Source: Campylorhamphus procurvoides (lineage: Eukaryota > Chordata > Aves > Passeriformes > Dendrocolaptidae). From it: a DNA stretch of 64,000 bases. Shown piece after piece: positions 1 to 10,752 of this stretch; the stretch's first letter is position 1, and every line of letters begins with the position of its first letter. The notes below the pieces were generated by a model. That model did not search any database and had not been told where the DNA came from. It was given only the letters and a program-made list of their open reading frames with translations. The DNA lies in contig WBMV01003161.1 in NCBI GenBank assembly GCA_013396655.1, forward strand, positions 3,346,059-3,410,058, read 5' to 3'. The position numbers and the translations under genes are program-made.

Positions 1-2117
1 AGGATATCTTCAGGCATGTGGTTTTCTCCTTGCTTTTGGACTGTATGCAGTGTCCCACCAGCCAGTGGGGCTGGGACCACTGGAACAGCCCAGCTGCAAG
101 CAAGCCATGCTCCTGTTATTCAGGGAAGCATTAGCAGAGATCACAATGACGCACAGCCCCGACCTTGGCTTGGCCAGCATCCCGTGTGCTCCATCTCTGC
201 TGTGGTTAGCAGCCACTCACTTCTCCCCATCTTCCCCAAAAACATCATTTCCCACAAAACCACCCAAGCATGCAGATGTGGAGTTGTCCATGTGCAGGGT
301 CTGCAGGCAGGACAGGCTGGGCACGGGCAGGGGCTGCCCCAGCCAGGGGAGCCCCTCTGGAGTGAGGTTTGATATGGACTTGCCCTATTTAAGCACATTT
401 AGGAGAGATGCCCAGATTTCTCAGGCCCCTCTGTTTCAGCACAAAGGCATCAGGGAGAGTGGCCTGACCTAATTTAAGATATTTTTTTTTCTGTTCCCCC
501 AACTTCACTGATGACTTCCTTTGCTCATCTTTCTGTTTTTCTTCTCTCCCCTTTCCCCATCAGTAACAGCGTGGCCCCTTCCTGGGGCATGTCTGCCTGG
601 CTGGAAACACTTGAATTTCCATTACTAATGTCCATCATGTGTTTGTCAGGTCCAGTACACAATTCTCCCTTTGTATTTCCTGAAGTGTTTATTTATTATA
701 CAGGACACTAAGAGAAAATTGGCTAAGTTGTTGATGGATAATTGTGTTTCTGATATTTTCCCATTTTTCCTCCCATAGAAAAGATTTGTTTGGTGAAAAG
801 ACCTCTGCATTCGTATCCAGTTTTCCCCCCACTGTGAAGGAGCTTGCTTTCATTACTCATTCAGTTTTTATCTTTTATGGCAATGAATTTAGGGGGTTTT
901 TGGCCATGAACTCATTTGTTCTGTCTTTGCCCCGATTAGCTCACATTTGCTTTTCCTTCTCTTCCTGCAAGAACAACTCTTCCTACAGAAAGCTTCATGC
1001 GTTTATCTTTAAGGCATTTATTTGTAAACCACCACCAGGCCTTTGTACTTCATCCAAAGGAAAAATCCCCGGTATCTCCAGGAGATGTTTGCAATCTGAC
1101 CACAAAACGGGATCCTGTATGTGGTGGGGGTTTGTACGTAGGTTAGGACCTTTCCCCTGGCTCAGCCCAAAGCATAGCCATGCCTCATGTCTGGGATCAT
1201 GGAGCAGATGCTGAGAGAAAAAGCCTAAGGACAAGGCAAGACTGTCCTGATACCACCCTTGGCATCGTTTTGATCCATGGCAATCGATGGCTTGGGGACT
1301 TCCCACGCTGGAGGTTGTGTTGCCTGTTGGTATTTAAAGTTTGTGTCTCTAATCCCAGTTAAACACTGTGTTTAGTAACATTTGTCTGTGTGGTGGCTCA
1401 CAAAGCCTTCCGAAAGTGGCTTTTTTATTTTCGTTAGCAAAATACTTTTGGGTTCCATAAAACGTTTTCCTTAAAAAAACAAACAGAATAAATCCTGGTA
1501 ATCTATCAAATTTAGCACTGTAAAAATCACAGCCATTCCCAAGCCAACCCCATTGTCTTGGGCTCAGCTCAGACTCTCTGACAGCTTCCCTGTGCAATGG
1601 GAGTTTCCTGGGGTGCAGGGATTTTGGGGAAACCATGCATGTCTCAAGACTATGACTTCTCCATGCAGGAGTGAGTCGATTTGTGCAAAACCTCCATGGG
1701 GTGGAGTGACTTCAACAGCATTGGCTGGAATTTTTCCAAGACAACTTGATTTTTCCAGGTGCTCTTCATATGCCTGGAATTGAAGATGCTGACACTATTT
1801 GCCGTGTTTTGGGTGTCCTTGGGTGACCATGCTGCTTACTGCACTCTCCGCAGACTGATTGCTCAAGGGCTTGTCTGTGTCACTGAACAAACCATCCTGA
1901 CACTCACAATTTCTCCTTCTTCTGTGGGAGGGGGCTGGTGTTTGCCCCTCTGCATCCCCTGGTGTCTCCTGGACATTCCTAGTGGGAGACAAAACCCATT
2001 TCTGGTGCATGCACAGCCCAGGGTGTCCTTTATAGCAGCTTTTCACCCCAAGTATTTTTTTTCCAGACTGGGATTCATTTCTCCTTGTATCAGGTTGTAT
2101 TCCTCTCCCAAACAAAA
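1..2117. other. Unique non-coding sequence, nothing specific recognised
   Basis: No exon, RNA gene or transposon is recognised here. Open frames up to about 156 codons occur on both strands, but none has a recognisable domain or a consistent frame. Several T-rich stretches are present. The stretch ends at a CR1 tail. Confidence 0.6.
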
Positions 2118-2185
2118 TCATAGAATCATTTAGGTTTGAAAAGACCTCTCAGATCTTTGAGTCCAACCATTAACGTAACACTGCC
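2118..2185 (-). mobile_element. CR1 LINE 3'-end fragment
   Basis: Reading the plus strand, the fragment starts with TCATAGAATCATTTAGG and continues with TTTGAAAAGACCTCTCAG and GTCCAACCATTAACGTAAC. This is the reverse complement of the CR1 3' terminus (GATTCTATGA end). Similarity fades after about 70 bases, so this is a severely 5'-truncated and diverged copy. It has no coding capacity. Confidence 0.85.
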
Positions 2186-3966
2186 TTCTGGTTTTGACTC
2201 TTCCTCCTGCAACTTTTTTCTCCTTTGGAGCAGTTTCATTTCTAGGGTGATTTTTTGGAGTGGCTCCTCTGCTGTTTTCATTTCTCTACTAATAACATCA
2301 AATAAATCTGACCTCTGCCACAGCCAAAATCTCTGTACACCTCCCTGTGGTTCTGCACACTTGGCACCACATTTCCCACTGTTGTAGGTCTCCATATAAG
2401 TGACTGGTTGGGATTATCCCCTATCTGCAAGCCCTTCCCCAGCCTCAAAGGCTGACCGTGAACATCTGGGAATCAGGGTATGAGCGGGATGCAGCTCTAT
2501 CCATCTGTCTGAGCCTGATGGAATTTGAAACTGCTCTGATGTCCTCTGTGTCCGTCTGTCCATCTCCCAGCTGGGAGGTGAGCTCTGCCAGGGGCTCAAA
2601 TGCACCACTGAGCCAGAAAAACTCTGCTCTGAGCACTTGGGCAAGAGCCTGTTTTAGGAATTTGCCTGGGTGCCTTGGCAGGGGTGGTTGTTTTCCAACC
2701 CAAAGCAAGCCATCAGGGCAACAGATGATGTTTACTTCATGTGACATAATACTCAAGTCAAATATTATTTAGTAGCTCTTTCTTTCATGTCCTGACGACT
2801 CTGAAAGTGCCTCTGTATGACAAAAAGCTGTCGAACAACTTTTTGCAGTTTTGTCTTGTTTTGTGCAGAGAGAATATTTGTCTTTTCTTTGGCCAAGTCA
2901 GACTGATCCCAGCAGAGCTACTTCAGGTCAGACTGAAGCCATTTGCCTTCGGTTTTACTAGCACAAGTTTATCATGTCCCTCAAAGGAGATTGGAAAAAG
3001 CTCCAGTGGGTTTTGGCCTGGATTTAAGGTCAGCTAGAGCACTTGGTGATGCAGGAGGATTAATGAAATGTCAGCAATGGATGACAGGGAATAAAGCTCA
3101 GATTATGACCCAAAAAAACACATGTCAGTGCTTTCCAGCTGCATTCAGGTGTTTGGGCTCAGGCTCCTGCTCCTACCAACATCCTTTACTGGCACCTCTG
3201 CCCTCATGCCAGGTCAGGACTATGTAAATGTCTGGTGCAGGTGAGCTCTGCTGGAACCTTGTACCTGTAAGGGTCACTGACTCCTTTGATGTGTCCAACT
3301 TTGAGATGGCTGATGAACAGTGAGGGTTTTGGAGTCTGCCTGGACCTCTCCTCTCTTCACTTTATCCTTGAGCAAAGGGGGATCTGCCTGGTGGGTTGCT
3401 GCCAGCTATTTTATTTCTGTGAAATAATATGAGTAAGGTTTTGTGTGTGAGCCCCAGCCAGAGCTGTGGCAATTGTAACCCAGCAGTGTCTTTGGGACCA
3501 ACCCCAAACTGTGTCCTCACATCCCCATCAGAGGACATTGAGGTGGTGGTGTCCAGAGGCACCATCACTTCCTCACAGCAGTGGCTGGTTTATTAACCTC
3601 TCGTAAGCCAAATTTTCACAAGGAAATGACACATTTTGAGGACATGGCCTGGCATCTTGCAACATCACAAGTTGAATGAATTTACAGAGCCTTTCCTGCT
3701 AAAGCTTAGTGGATCTAACAACCCAAACACCCTGGCAGTGTGGTAGCCATGATGTAATGGACATACTATCTAATTTTTATAGTGTGCTTAGATAGATTTT
3801 ATTGTCATGTTCGCTGCAGCAAATAAACACTATCTGTCTTGATGAAGATAGTTTTTTTGGAGATGATATTTCAGGTTACTGAAACTGCCAAAGGGAAGTG
3901 TGTCTGTTCTTCATCCACAACAAGCTTTCTCTTTCAGAGTCAACATGAACAATGTAGAAATATCCA

Positions 3967-3990
3967 AAAATTTTTGTTAAAATTTTTGTT
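3967..3990. repeat. Perfect 12-bp AT-rich tandem duplication
   Basis: AAAATTTTTGTT occurs twice head to tail with no mismatch (3967-3978 and 3979-3990). It is a simple local duplication, probably from replication slippage. Confidence 0.85.
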
Positions 3991-4600
3991 GATCAGTGAA
4001 AAGATTACTAGTAGTGTGCCTTCTGGCAGCACCCAGAGGACCTGGCTGAGCTTGAGTTCTCTGCCTGTGCCAGGTGCTCTCCAAACCTCTGTGAGAAGTC
4101 AGTGCTTCACTTGCCATTTGCTCTTTAGGAGAGGAGTCAGTGGATCTGAAATGAGAGAGGTTGGTGTTTGCCCTGTGTTTTGAGGCTGCAGGGGTAAAGC
4201 ACATCAAGGACGACTGGAGGGCACATCTTGGGTTGAGAGTTGTGTTTAGGATGTTTACAGGCTGTGCTGAGTGTTGGAAAGCAAAATTGTGTTGGTCCTA
4301 ATTTAGCAGTGAAGGGTTGATAACTCCCCTGTGAAGAGCAAGCTTTCCCCTTCCCCACAACTGGCTGCAATGCTGCTGGGAGAAGTCCAAAGTGCTGGAG
4401 ATGGCTGAATGCCACACAAATGTCATGAATTCTCACAGAGATTTTCACATGAATTTGTCTGAGTTGTGGTCACACCCTTTGTATCCACTTTTCACTGATA
4501 CTCAGTCCATCAGGCTTTACTGGCAGCTGCAAGCAAACATTGAAGCCAGGATGTCATTGTCACGAGCATTTGTAGAAACTGGGCTTTACATTCCCATTCA

Positions 4601-4627
4601 GGGGGAAAAAAAAGAAAAGAAAAAAAA
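4601..4627. repeat. Purine-only low-complexity tract
   Basis: A run of G then A-rich sequence with no pyrimidine over about 27 bases. It is low-complexity sequence and is not attached to a recognisable retroposon. Confidence 0.8.
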
Positions 4628-5270
4628 TCAGGGAATATTCAGGACATTGTTTAATAACAGCTGGCAGGAAAATTGGGCTCTTGGAGTTGAATTTGACTTT
4701 GTGATGGGCTTGGATGTTGGGGTGCCAAGTACAAAAAAGGCAATAGCCACCAAGACCAAGTAATACCTAGCTCAGTCTTTGCAAAGCAGCATCTCTCTGC
4801 TGGTTAGGGTGAGTTTTCTCTGTGCTTTAACTGCACTCATAAAACTTTCCTCTGGACACCCAGAGAACAACCCTCTGTGCAAATTCTCAGAATTGAAAAC
4901 ATCCAGGAGCGTTACATGTGTGCAAGCATTAAATCAGTTTTAAAGTAGCAAAGAAGTATCTGTGTGCTCTGGAGTCCCATCAAGTCCTCTCTGTTCCTTT
5001 GGTGATGACTGTGTGTGGTAGTCCAGGAAAATAAACCCCAGCCCACTAGAGTAGCCTTTGCTAACAGTATTGGACTGATAGAACCTACTTTAACATAATA
5101 AAGTCACGCTTACAGCCGATACAGATCTGAAGTCACTAATGCTGATGTGTTTGGAAGCAAGATGTTTGGTCTGGTTTATGCATTTTATTGCTTTAAGATG
5201 ACTGATGTTGCAAAAGGCTTTATCATGCTGTCAGCAATAAATGGGGAAAGGACACAGCACATCCAGAACC

Positions 5271-5341
5271 ACAGAGCTGGTGGCTGAGCCTGGGTCTCCT
5301 GACTTGCAGCTGCGCTCCTCCTCTGCTTGGCCACCCTGCCT
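5271..5341 (+). mobile_element. MIR-like SINE remnant (3' part)
   Basis: The blocks CAGAGCTGGTGGCTGAGCC, TGGGTCTCCTGACTTGCAGC and TTGGCCACCCTGCC occur in the same order and spacing as the 3' half of the ancient amniote SINE MIR (cagagcc..gggtctcctgact..gctct..ccac.ctgcc). The preceding bases (AGGACACAGCAC) resemble the MIR 'aggtcacacagc' segment. The match is from memory of the consensus and the copy is diverged, so RepeatMasker confirmation matters. Confidence 0.5.
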
Positions 5342-7454
5342 TCTCCACAACACTGGACTGTCGTCAAACGCGCCGCCGGTCCCAGCTCAGCAGCCAAAAG
5401 CCCGCAGGAAGGAGAGGGAAGTCTATCAGCAACTCTGGTGGGCTCTGCTTTGAGAGTTTCGAACCTTGTGGGATTTTCAAACCCAGACAGTATCCCAGGC
5501 TCCACTCGGGGCTGCTGCAGACACGCTGTAGCCTATTCAGCTCAACACTGAGATTGGAGACAGACGGGCACGGTTTAATCCAGAAAAGATGGAGACAGAA
5601 GTTTTTCAAAAAGGACTCTTTAGAAAGCTCCCTACTGCTTTAATGCCAGGAGGGGCTTTTTAAGAAGGGGAAGGTTGGGTATCTCTCACTGCTCCTCCCT
5701 TCCATCATTCACACCAGGGTGCAGAGCACACACAGCAGGACCTGGTGTCTGGAGTGCCTGTTCCATGAGCCTGGTTTGGCAGGGCCAGCCCCACTCCCCT
5801 GGCACACAGAGCCCAGTGCCCAGTCGGCAGTGAGGGCATCTCTTGGTCTCCTTGCTCTCTGCCTGCTTTTATAGGGCAGCATTTTTCTGCCACTTTGGCC
5901 ACTACACAAGCTTTGTCTGAACAGGCAGGAGGCAGTCTTTGTTGGCAGCTCCCCGTTTCCTTCCTCGTTTCCCCTGGTGCTTTGGCTCTTTCTCTGCTCT
6001 CTGTTTATTCCCCCAGGAGCCCAGACACCAGCAAAGCTGTTGAGACTCTGGCGAGGGTGCAGCAGTCACAAACATGCAATTCCATTTCACTCTGCAGGGA
6101 GGGAAGCAGAGCAGATGCTGCGTGCAGGGAGCTGCCCTGGGGACAGGGACACTGGTGCAGATGCAGGGTCAGACCCGTGCTGTCACCATTTGAGCCACAT
6201 CTCAGGTCACTTTAGATGCCACCAGCAGTGGAGAGCACCATGTCAGCCACTCACAAAGCCAGCCAGGACAGACCAGGCTGCCGGGATAGAGCTCAGGGAC
6301 AGACTGCAGTCATCTTCTCCCATGGAAAACTGCAGGGCTACCATAGGAGCAAGTCTTCTCTGCAAAGGAGAATTTGTAAAGTGCCTTTAACCCCCATGTT
6401 GTCTCTCAGTGCCTTTCCTGTTAGAAATTCAGATTTTAGATGCTCAAAGGAAAACACAGGGTCTGGATACTCTCAGATTTGGCTAATTCAAGCAAGGACT
6501 TTGAATCCTCTCCCAGAATAACTAGAAACTGGAGGTGTAGTGGTGTATTGCTGCCTCATCCCTGTCATAAGAGGAGATGAGGATGTTTGCTGCTCCACTA
6601 GTCACCTGCAACTCTTGAAACAGCTCTTTGGCTGACACAAGATGCCCCAGGATCAATCATTCGTTGGCTTATTCCAGCCCAAGAGTTGTGTGCCCCACCT
6701 TCTTTTGGAGCTTTTGGTATATTTACTTTTCTTCTTAACTGTGAAGGGGATGCTGGTGGGCTGAGTTCTGGCTTTGGAAACCTCCTACAAGCCTGGGGTC
6801 AACAATGACAGCTAAACCCATTTGGTTTTCCAAAAGGAGCTTTTTGTCTTTAAAAGAGATCTTTGTGATAGCAGGAGACAGGACTCAGAGATCTTTTTCA
6901 GTTTTCTGTCCTTAAATCCAAAGATTGTAACTTTAGCATCAGTTTTACCCAGGGAGTCTGATGTCCTGTGTTAAAAAAAAGCCCAAAGTCAGTACTGACC
7001 AAAGTCTTCTCACTCAGCATCACCCACTGGGGGAATGGGGCTGATGTGACTGATTTATCCCCATCCTCCTGTCAGTGGTGCTGACAAGATGGGGCCAGCA
7101 GCCTCCACAGAGGGCTGTGAGGCTCTTGGTGACACCCCATCAGGACAGGTCTGAACCTAAAGCCTCCCTCCAGATGTGTAGGAGCCAACACCCATCCCTG
7201 GTGGCTCTGCCATCCATCGATGCCTCACAGGGATGACTTTGAAACTCGCCTCTATCTGCTGGAGCTGTTGGCTTGCCTGGCACAGGGACCTCTGTGCTCC
7301 TCCACAGGGACCACTTGTTAGGGGGCTGAGTTGACTTGGATGTCCAACCCCCCATCTGGCAGGACGAGTGATGGCAGGGAGGGCCATCCCCTTCCATGTG
7401 CCTTTCCTGAGTGAGGCAGAGAATGCACAGAGAAGCTTTCAGCCCAGTCCAGCT

Positions 7455-7591
7455 CCTCGTGGGATGGCCAGCGGGGAGTTTGTCCTCCCCACAAACCACC
7501 TACGAGTGTTTCCTACGTGGGTCTGGGCTGGGCTGGAGTCTCGGTGCTTTGAAGAGCAGGACCACACAGAAAGTCCAGCCATCCCACGAGG
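7455..7591. repeat. 14-bp perfect inverted repeat, arms 109 bp apart
   Basis: The left arm CCTCGTGGGATGGC (7455-7468) is the exact reverse complement of the right arm GCCATCCCACGAGG (7578-7591). Transcribed RNA could form a 14-bp stem with a 109-nt loop. No transposon end or target duplication is visible. A match this long within about 150 bp is mildly unlikely by chance in 64 kb. Confidence 0.8.
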
Positions 7592-7733
7592 GACGATGCT
7601 GTGTCTGCCCAAGTGTCTGGCTACTGCTTGGCAGGAGCCACCCCTGCACACCGAGCAAGGTGGGCTCCAACACAGAGCCCAGGCATCTGCTGTGGGACAT
7701 TGCAAGGGCAAGCGGGCGGCTCATGGTGCTGTA

Positions 7734-7760
7734 AATTCCTCTATAAATAGTTGAGGAATT
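7734..7760. promoter_or_regulatory. MEF2/TATA-type site inside an 8-bp inverted repeat
   Basis: CTATAAATAG at 7741-7750 fits the MEF2 consensus CTA(A/T)4TAG exactly and also contains a TATA-box string. Perfect arms AATTCCTC (7734-7741) and GAGGAATT (7753-7760) flank it, and the pairing extends to GTA/TAC if one A is bulged. The site falls essentially in the loop. Whether it acts as enhancer, promoter or neither cannot be seen. Confidence 0.35.
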
Positions 7761-7941
7761 ACCTTTCTGTTTCTCTCAGGAAGACGTGCTTAACTAAACA
7801 GAGAGCAGCACCGAGGGGTTGCTTTGTTTGTTGACGGAGTTGGTCTCCATGCAGTCCTAGGGCTCTGCCAGGTTGGAAACCCCAGCAATATTTTGGTGAC
7901 ATGGAGTTACTAGGCTGCTGTCAAACTTCACCAGGAGAGTG

Positions 7942-7988
7942 AGCAGAACACCTCCCTGAGAGCAGAACACCTCCCTGAGAGCAGCACA
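7942..7988. repeat. 19-bp tandem duplication plus partial third copy
   Basis: AGCAGAACACCTCCCTGAG occurs at 7942-7960 and again at 7961-7979 with no mismatch. The start of a third copy (AGCAGCACAC) follows. It is a recent-looking local duplication. Confidence 0.85.
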
Positions 7989-10345
7989 CTTTGCTTCACT
8001 TGCCTCTCAGCATTTCTAGCCTGGTTTAAGTTTAATGGCAATGTTATACAATGGCATTAGCTGGTCCTTCTTAGCTTCAGAGGCTGCTGGAGTCAGGGTG
8101 CTCTTCCCTTCTGCCTGGAGATGCTGAGTGGATAATGTTTTTCCCATGGCAGAAGACGGGACTGGGAGCTGGAGGAGCCTTTTCCTTAGGAAACCCATCC
8201 CCAGCCCAATCCAGCTGCCCAACCTGGCTGTGGCCATCCCACTGGGGGGGCTCTGCATGAGGCAGGAGAGCTGGGCTTGGCTGAGGGATGTTTTGTTTGT
8301 TCTCCTCTCCGTGCTTTGACTTGGAGCCTTGGCAATGCCTGTGAAAATGCCTTGGGGTTAGAAAAGTCTGAAAATGTGTTTGTTTCAAATATTTGGCTGG
8401 GCTTTTTTTAGGCAAGGTTCCCAGCACAGGTGTGAACTTTTTGGAGTGCCGGTTGTAACGCAAACAGCGAAGGAAAAGATCCCATATGCTGCCTGGATTT
8501 CATAACATTCTGGCTCACTTTGGGTTTTTTTGGACTTGTGGCCCTTGACAATATTTGTTTTATTCCTTATTTATACATTTATTACTTAAAAAACATCCTC
8601 TCTTTCCTCTCTCCCCCAGTCCCAAGCTTCATTTGGATGCAGATGGGGAGCTAGGAGAAGCTGTTGGCCCTTGGTGACTTGGTCCCCGCTTGGGGACACT
8701 GTGTGGGACCTCCCTGCTCTGGGGCTGTCTCACCCCAGGGCTCTTTGGCTGGGTCTGGCCCTCGCAGGACATATAAAAGGGAAACATTTTTTTCAGCTCT
8801 GCTGAAAAAGTGATAATTCACTGAACTCCCAGGCTGGCATTTTGCCTGAATCAGCAGTGGAGCGGTGGGGGAGGAGTATTTCTCTTTTAAAGACAGGCAA
8901 AAGTGTACCTTGTTTGTTTTACCTTTTTTTCCTACCCCCCAGTTTGATGGAACAATTGAAGGACTTGTTGAAATACGACTTTAAAAGTCAGACAAGCTTT
9001 TTCTTGACATTCAAGGGGACTGTGGTGTTCCTGTCAAAACATGGCTCAAGTGAAGGGACGTGGCACTCCAAGTTAAATTCATGTTTCTCTAGAAAATAAT
9101 AACGTTTCAAAAAGAAAAAAACAACACAAGTTTTGGCAGCAGAGCAAATGGGTATAAACAAGCAGAAAATGAGAAGGTTTGTAATCCTTAAAGGATCAAG
9201 TCTGCTGGGGTTGCTGCAGGTGAGAAAACCAAAGAGGGTGGAGAATTTCAGGGGAGCTTGTGATGCTTTTGGAAAGTGCCTTTGTGGAATACAGACAGGT
9301 GATAAAAGAATATTTAAGGTGCTCAGGGGAGCAGGAGCCCTTGCATGTTGTATCTCATTTATTAATGGGAACATTTCCATAATTAAGCAACTAGTCTGGT
9401 GAGAGCAGCAGCGAGCCCCAGGTTTTTCCCAACCATAATTAGTGCTGCCATCTCATTTGCTTTGTTGCTGCCTCAGTTCACAGTGGTAGAAGCACCCGAG
9501 GAGACACAGCAGTCCAAGGGAACTGGCAGCCTCCTTTCCCCTGCAGCTCCACTTACCCAGGCACCATTTCAGCCAAGCCAAGCTCTTGTGAGCAGCTCTT
9601 CTTCACTGCCTGGAGGAAGATTTTGCTGGTTCACTGGGAATGATCCCCCACCTTAGGGCTGGGATTAGGTCTGGGCACCCTCCTGATGTGGGTCCTCCTT
9701 TCATGAGGTTGTAAGTTTTGCCACAGAAATTAATGAGGTTAAAGAAAACCAGCAAAGCCAAACAAGCTTCCTCAAAGCAAATGTTTTTAAGTGTGAGAGG
9801 ATATAATTCCATGTTATCTCCAAATGCCAATATGTGTTTCTCCATATCTTTGCATCAATGAGGTCTAAGACGAGCCTGTGGGCAGAACTATCCCTTTAAC
9901 AGAGTTGCATGAAAAAGTAATTTCCTTGGCAAAATTTTAATCCTCATTTTGTCGCAATTGATTTAGTTCAATCTGAAATACTGGAAGAAATCCCAAACCC
10001 TCAAAACTTACAAAACATCCCTGTGTCCACTGAGCCCCACATCTCTAGGTGTTGGCTTTGTCTGCTTCTCTTGCTTTTCAAAGGAGACCAGTTTTTCTAA
10101 GGCAATGCTCAAAGACACGGGTAGATATTTTGATTTGATAGGAAAAATCCCTCAGAATTAAATAAGTGAGAGTGAGCACCTGGGCATGTTGCAACCCTTG
10201 GTGTGTCATGGGCTCTGGTGCAATGGGAAAAGAGGATTAAATTAGCAACAGCACCAGACTTTGCCCCGCAGCCCTCTCACCCCCGAGCTCCTCCTGACTG
10301 CCCCAGGACTTGTGGGATGTGGAGGATCTCGTTGCCCGGCACCAA

Positions 10346-10378
10346 GGGGTGGGGAGGGATGGGAGGGTGGGGAGAGGG
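10346..10378 (+). other. G-quadruplex-forming motif
   Basis: Seven G-runs of at least three follow one another with loops of one or two bases: GGGG, GGGG, GGG, GGG, GGG, GGGG, GGG. Short loops of this kind are expected to give a stable parallel quadruplex. No adjacent promoter is visible. Confidence 0.75.
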
Positions 10379-10721
10379 ACCTGCTTATCTGCTAGAAAGG
10401 AGATTTCCTGGAAAATCTTAATGCAATCAAAACATCAATACAATGGGAGGCAGGAACTGCAATGGGAACAACATCCTTCAGTGGAATGGTCACAAGGAGA
10501 AATGCAAGCCAGCACTGCTGTGGCACATCCCTTCAGCCTCAGCCTGGCACGGAGTGTCTGGTGAGAAGAGGGTACATGGCCAGGGGCAGGTTCAAGGTGC
10601 CACAGGCTCCTCTCAGTCCTCAAAGGCAGATCATGCTTTACCCTCTGCAGTGGTGGCAGGGTCTGTCTGTGCCTTCCAGTGTCTTGCTTTGACGCAGCCT
10701 CAAAGCTCCTGGGAATATCAG

Positions 10722-10752
10722 CCCATTTTACAGATTTGAGAAACTGAGGCAG
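10722..10752 (+). mobile_element. MIR SINE core remnant
   Basis: CCCATTTTACAGATTTGAG followed directly by AAACTGAGGCA matches the best-known segment of MIR (cccattttacagatgaggaaactgaggca) with about three differences. Neither side extends convincingly, so only about 30 bases survive. An ancient amniote SINE fits the low-repeat avian setting. Confidence 0.6.

Larger units (their letters stand above)
2186..5270. other. Unique non-coding sequence with small local repeats
   Basis: No gene is recognised. Small structures include a repeated GTCAGACTGA (2897-2906 and 2927-2936), a 12-bp tandem duplication at 3967-3990, and a purine-only tract at 4601-4627. Open frames reach about 123 codons and look like chance. 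Confidence 0.55.
5342..10345. other. Non-coding sequence with several inverted and tandem repeats
   Basis: No exon is recognised. The stretch holds a 14-bp inverted repeat (arms at 7455 and 7578), a hairpin around a MEF2/TATA-like site (7734-7760), a 19-bp tandem duplication (7942-7979) and an isolated TATAAAAG (8772-8779). Open frames of 100-137 codons near 5.9-6.4 kb and 7.4-7.7 kb occupy both strands and several frames together, which is typical of GC-rich stop-poor sequence. Confidence 0.5.
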
